Shown here: in pieces, positions 6,189 through 7,879 of the stretch | How the letters are laid out: every line of letters starts with the position of its first letter | How positions within the stretch are numbered: the stretch's first letter is position 1 | NCBI GenBank assembly: GCA_013361745.1 | Contig: JABFXM010000545.1 | Span: 1-7,879, forward strand | Direction: 5' to 3' | Origin: Gemmatimonadaceae bacterium | GTDB lineage: Bacteria; Gemmatimonadota; Gemmatimonadetes; Gemmatimonadales; Gemmatimonadaceae | Length of the DNA: 7,879 bases | Program-made: the position numbers and the translations under genes | The notes under the pieces: generated by a model | Seen by the model: the letters and a program-made list of their open reading frames with translations, nothing else | Database searches by the model: none | Told to the model about the DNA's origin: nothing

Positions 6189-6213
6189 CCCTGTCGGAGC
6201 GTTGTCCACAGGG
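6189..6213. repeat. Bulged 9-bp hairpin upstream of the ABC exporter gene
   Basis: CCCTGT (6189-6194) and GGA (6196-6198), with C6195 bulged, pair with TCC (6205-6207) and ACAGGG (6208-6213) around a 6-nt loop. An alternative stem pairs GGGC (6176-6179) with GCCC (6188-6191) and shares bases with the first, so the two exclude each other. It lies 60 nt before the exporter start and may be in its leader if transcription begins upstream of it. Whether it is transcribed is unknown. Confidence 0.35.
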
Positions 6214-6273
6214 TGATACACGCGAGGCGAGACATCGGCCTCGACCGTAACGATTCGAAACGGACTGGAGCGA

Positions 6274-7879
6274 ATGGCGTCTGCGGACTGGGCCAAGACC
6301 CGTGAGGCACGGATGGCGGCGATCACCTCGCCGACCTGGAAGGAGCGGCTCGAGGCACTGCGCTACGTGCCGATGCTCCTGCGCCTCGTCTGGGAAACCG
6401 ATCGGCGGCTCGCGTCGCTGATGCTGGTGCTGCGGCTGGCGCAGTCCGGGATCCCGGTTGCGACGCTCTGGGTCGGAAAGCTCATCATCGACACGGTGCT
6501 CGCCCTGAGGAGCGGGCCGCGCGACTACGGCCGGCTCTGGGAGCTCGTCGCGCTCGAGATCGCGATCGTCGTCGCGGGAGAGCTCCTCTCGCGACTGTCG
6601 TCGCTCATCGAGGGTCTCCTCGGCGACCTGTTCTCGAACCACACGAGCGTCCGCCTGATGCAGCACGCGGCCTCGCTCGACCTCGAGCAGCTCGAGAACC
6701 CGGAGCTGTACGATGAGCTCGAGCGGGCGAGGCAGCAGACGACGGGACGCCTGGGACTCCTCAAGCAGCTCCTCGGGATCGGCCAGGATTTCATCACTCT
6801 CGTCTCGCTGGCTGCCGCTCTGCTCGTCTACAGTCCCCTGCTCGTCGTCCTGCTCGTCGTCGCGGTGCTTCCCGCGTTCGCGGGCGAGGCGCACTTCGGC
6901 GCCGTGGAGCGCGCGCTCTTCGTCGCCCGCACGCCGGAGCGCCGGCAGCTCGACTATCTGCGCCTCCTCGGCGCGAGCGAGCGGACCGCGAAGGAGGTGC
7001 AGAGCCTCGGGCTGGCGCGCTGGATCATCGGCCGCTTCAAGACCCTCGCCGACCGCTTCTACGAGGACAACAAGCGCCTGGCCATACGCCGCACGGTGAT
7101 CGGGAGCGCTCTCTCGATCCTCGGCACGCTCGGCTACTACGTCGCGTACGTCGTGATCCTCCAGCGGACCGTCACCGGCGCGCTAACGTTAGGCACCCTG
7201 ACGCTGCTCGCGGGCTCCTTCGCGCGGAGCCGCGACGTGATCGAGCGCCTGCTGCTCGGCGCGAGCGGGATCTACACGCAGACGTTCTACCTCAAGGACT
7301 TCGCCGATTTCTTCGCGACGCGGCCGAAGACCGTCGCTCCTCCCGGCGCCCCGACGGTGCCACGCCCGATCCGCGAGGGGTTCGTCTTCGAGAACGTCGG
7401 CTTCCGGTATCCGGGCAGCGAGCGCTGGGCGGTCCGCAACATCTCGTTCACGCTGCGTCCCGGTGAGCGGATCGCGCTCGTCGGCGAGAACGGCGCAGGC
7501 AAGACCACGCTGACGAAGCTCGTCAACCGCCTCTACGACCCGAGCGAGGGGCGCATCCTGCTCGACGGTCGCGACCTTCGCGAGTACGACGTCGCCTCGC
7601 TGCGAGCGGCGGTGGGGGTGATCTTCCAGGACTTCGTGCGCTTCGACATGCGGCTCGACGAGAACATCGCGATCGGTGAGATCGATCGCGAGCGCGCGTA
7701 CATCGACGCGCCGCGCGACGGCGTCGCGCCGCCGGCGTCGATCGTCGAGGCGGCGGACAAGTCGCTCGCCGCCTCGCTGCTGCCGCGGATGCCCGAGGGC
7801 TACGCGCAGATGCTCGGGCGGCGCTTCCAGGGGGGCGTCGAGCTCTCGGGTGGCGAGTGGCAGAAGATCGCGCTCGCCC
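6274..7879 (+). CDS. ABC exporter, fused permease and ATPase half-transporter, 3' end cut by window
   Basis: There are 535 codons before the right edge. Residues 44-345 form the permease part, with hydrophobic helices near 48-76, 88-118, 172-203 and 274-297 plus a less clear last one. A long cytoplasmic stretch (about 210-270) contains the ARTPERRQLDYLRLL and AKEVQSLGL coupling-region pattern of multidrug/peptide-type exporters. The ATPase domain starts near 369: A-loop Y379 in FRYPG, Walker A GENGAGKT (404-411, K410), Q-loop Q452 in IFQDF, and signature LSGGEWQ (524-530). The LSGGEWQ variant is common in one exporter subgroup. Walker B and the H-loop lie beyond the edge. Such proteins work as dimers in the inner membrane and pump out hydrophobic molecules; the substrate cannot be told. 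The ATG at 6274 has GGAG only three nt away; the ATG at 6313 (residue 14) with GAGG five nt upstream is a good alternative start. It is divergent from the secreted-protein gene. Confidence 0.95.
   Translation, partial: MASADWAKTREARMAAITSPTWKERLEALRYVPMLLRLVWETDRRLASLMLVLRLAQSGIPVATLWVGKLIIDTVLALRSGPRDYGRLWELVALEIAIVVAGELLSRLSSLIEGLLGDLFSNHTSVRLMQHAASLDLEQLENPELYDELERARQQTTGRLGLLKQLLGIGQDFITLVSLAAALLVYSPLLVVLLVVAVLPAFAGEAHFGAVERALFVARTPERRQLDYLRLLGASERTAKEVQSLGLARWIIGRFKTLADRFYEDNKRLAIRRTVIGSALSILGTLGYYVAYVVILQRTVTGALTLGTLTLLAGSFARSRDVIERLLLGASGIYTQTFYLKDFADFFATRPKTVAPPGAPTVPRPIREGFVFENVGFRYPGSERWAVRNISFTLRPGERIALVGENGAGKTTLTKLVNRLYDPSEGRILLDGRDLREYDVASLRAAVGVIFQDFVRFDMRLDENIAIGEIDRERAYIDAPRDGVAPPASIVEAADKSLAASLLPRMPEGYAQMLGRRFQGGVELSGGEWQKIALA
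6304..6315 (+). promoter_or_regulatory. Alternative ribosome binding site and start of the ABC exporter
   Basis: GAGG at 6304-6307 lies five nt before the in-frame ATG at 6313-6315. The spacing is better than for the ATG at 6274 (GGAG at 6267-6270, three nt). Using it would remove 13 residues (MASADWAKTREAR) that carry no recognisable element. Confidence 0.45.
7187..7194 (-). repeat. Octamer GCCTAACG, copy 3, within a CTAACGTTAG palindrome
   Basis: This copy is inside the ABC exporter gene in frame CTA ACG TTA GGC (Leu-Thr-Leu-Gly, residues 304-307). Two rare leucine codons occur within three codons while nearly all other leucines use CTC or CTG. The core CTAACGTTAG is a 10-bp palindrome. 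Confidence 0.4.

Larger units (their letters stand above)
6043..6273. promoter_or_regulatory. Divergent intergenic region between secreted-protein gene and ABC exporter gene
   Basis: This 231-nt stretch should drive both divergent genes. For the minus-strand gene, TTGATC (6187-6182) and TATTGT (6162-6157) match four of six bases each of the -35 and -10 consensus, but the 19-nt spacer is long. For the plus strand I see no convincing promoter pair. The part 6130-6260 is the most A/T-rich of the region, as expected for a promoter. It also holds the 14-bp palindrome near its left end and the hairpin at 6189-6213. Confidence 0.45.

Noticed and set aside
5605..6216. A plus-strand frame of 203 codons antisense to the secreted-protein gene
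   Set aside because: The minus strand offers a signal peptide, strong ribosome binding site and a recurring motif; the plus-strand product offers nothing comparable.
6184..6894. A 236-codon minus-strand frame antisense to the ABC exporter start
   Set aside because: The product is almost all Arg, Glu, Asp, Gln and His, which is the mirror of Leu/Val/Ala-rich membrane helices on the plus strand.

Overview
The window is a GC-rich stretch of bacterial chromosome, roughly two thirds G+C by eye. It carries six protein genes, two of them cut by the window edges. Signal-peptide style and codon use fit a GC-rich Gram-negative-type bacterium. A Gemmatimonadota-like host is my best guess, from the look of the small PPGxxP secreted protein and the LysM protein, but this is recollection and not proof. 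No tRNA, rRNA, insertion sequence, CRISPR array or prophage gene is visible.

Left part (1-1901, minus strand): a two-gene unit. A membrane-anchored protein with a PH-like middle and a C-terminal LysM domain is followed after 10 nt by an APP1/DUF2183-type phosphatase that runs off the left edge. Next comes a 208-nt divergent intergenic region (1902-2109) containing an 8-bp inverted repeat. To its right a lytic transglycosylase with an SLT fold is read on the plus strand.

Middle (2828-5712, minus strand): a 933-residue DEAH-type (HrpA/HrpB-like) helicase with an unusual motif VI and an RGG-rich tail. Its 3' end overlaps the 3' end of the transglycosylase gene by 32 bp. Upstream of its GTG start lie a compound hairpin and a perfect 12-bp palindrome. 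Before these comes a 109-residue secreted protein with two PPGQQP motifs and a very good ribosome binding site.

Right part (6043-7879): a divergent intergenic region with a 14-bp palindrome and a hairpin, followed on the plus strand by an ABC exporter half-transporter. This gene is cut by the right edge just after the LSGGEWQ signature.

Several genes point to the cell envelope: the LysM protein binds peptidoglycan, the transglycosylase cleaves it, the DUF2183 protein probably acts on phospholipid, and the ABC exporter sits in the membrane. The helicase is probably an RNA-handling protein with no obvious link to the rest. I see no defence island or biosynthetic cluster. The least explained signals are the octamer GCCTAACG, which occurs three times, each time costing unusual codons, and the odd helicase.
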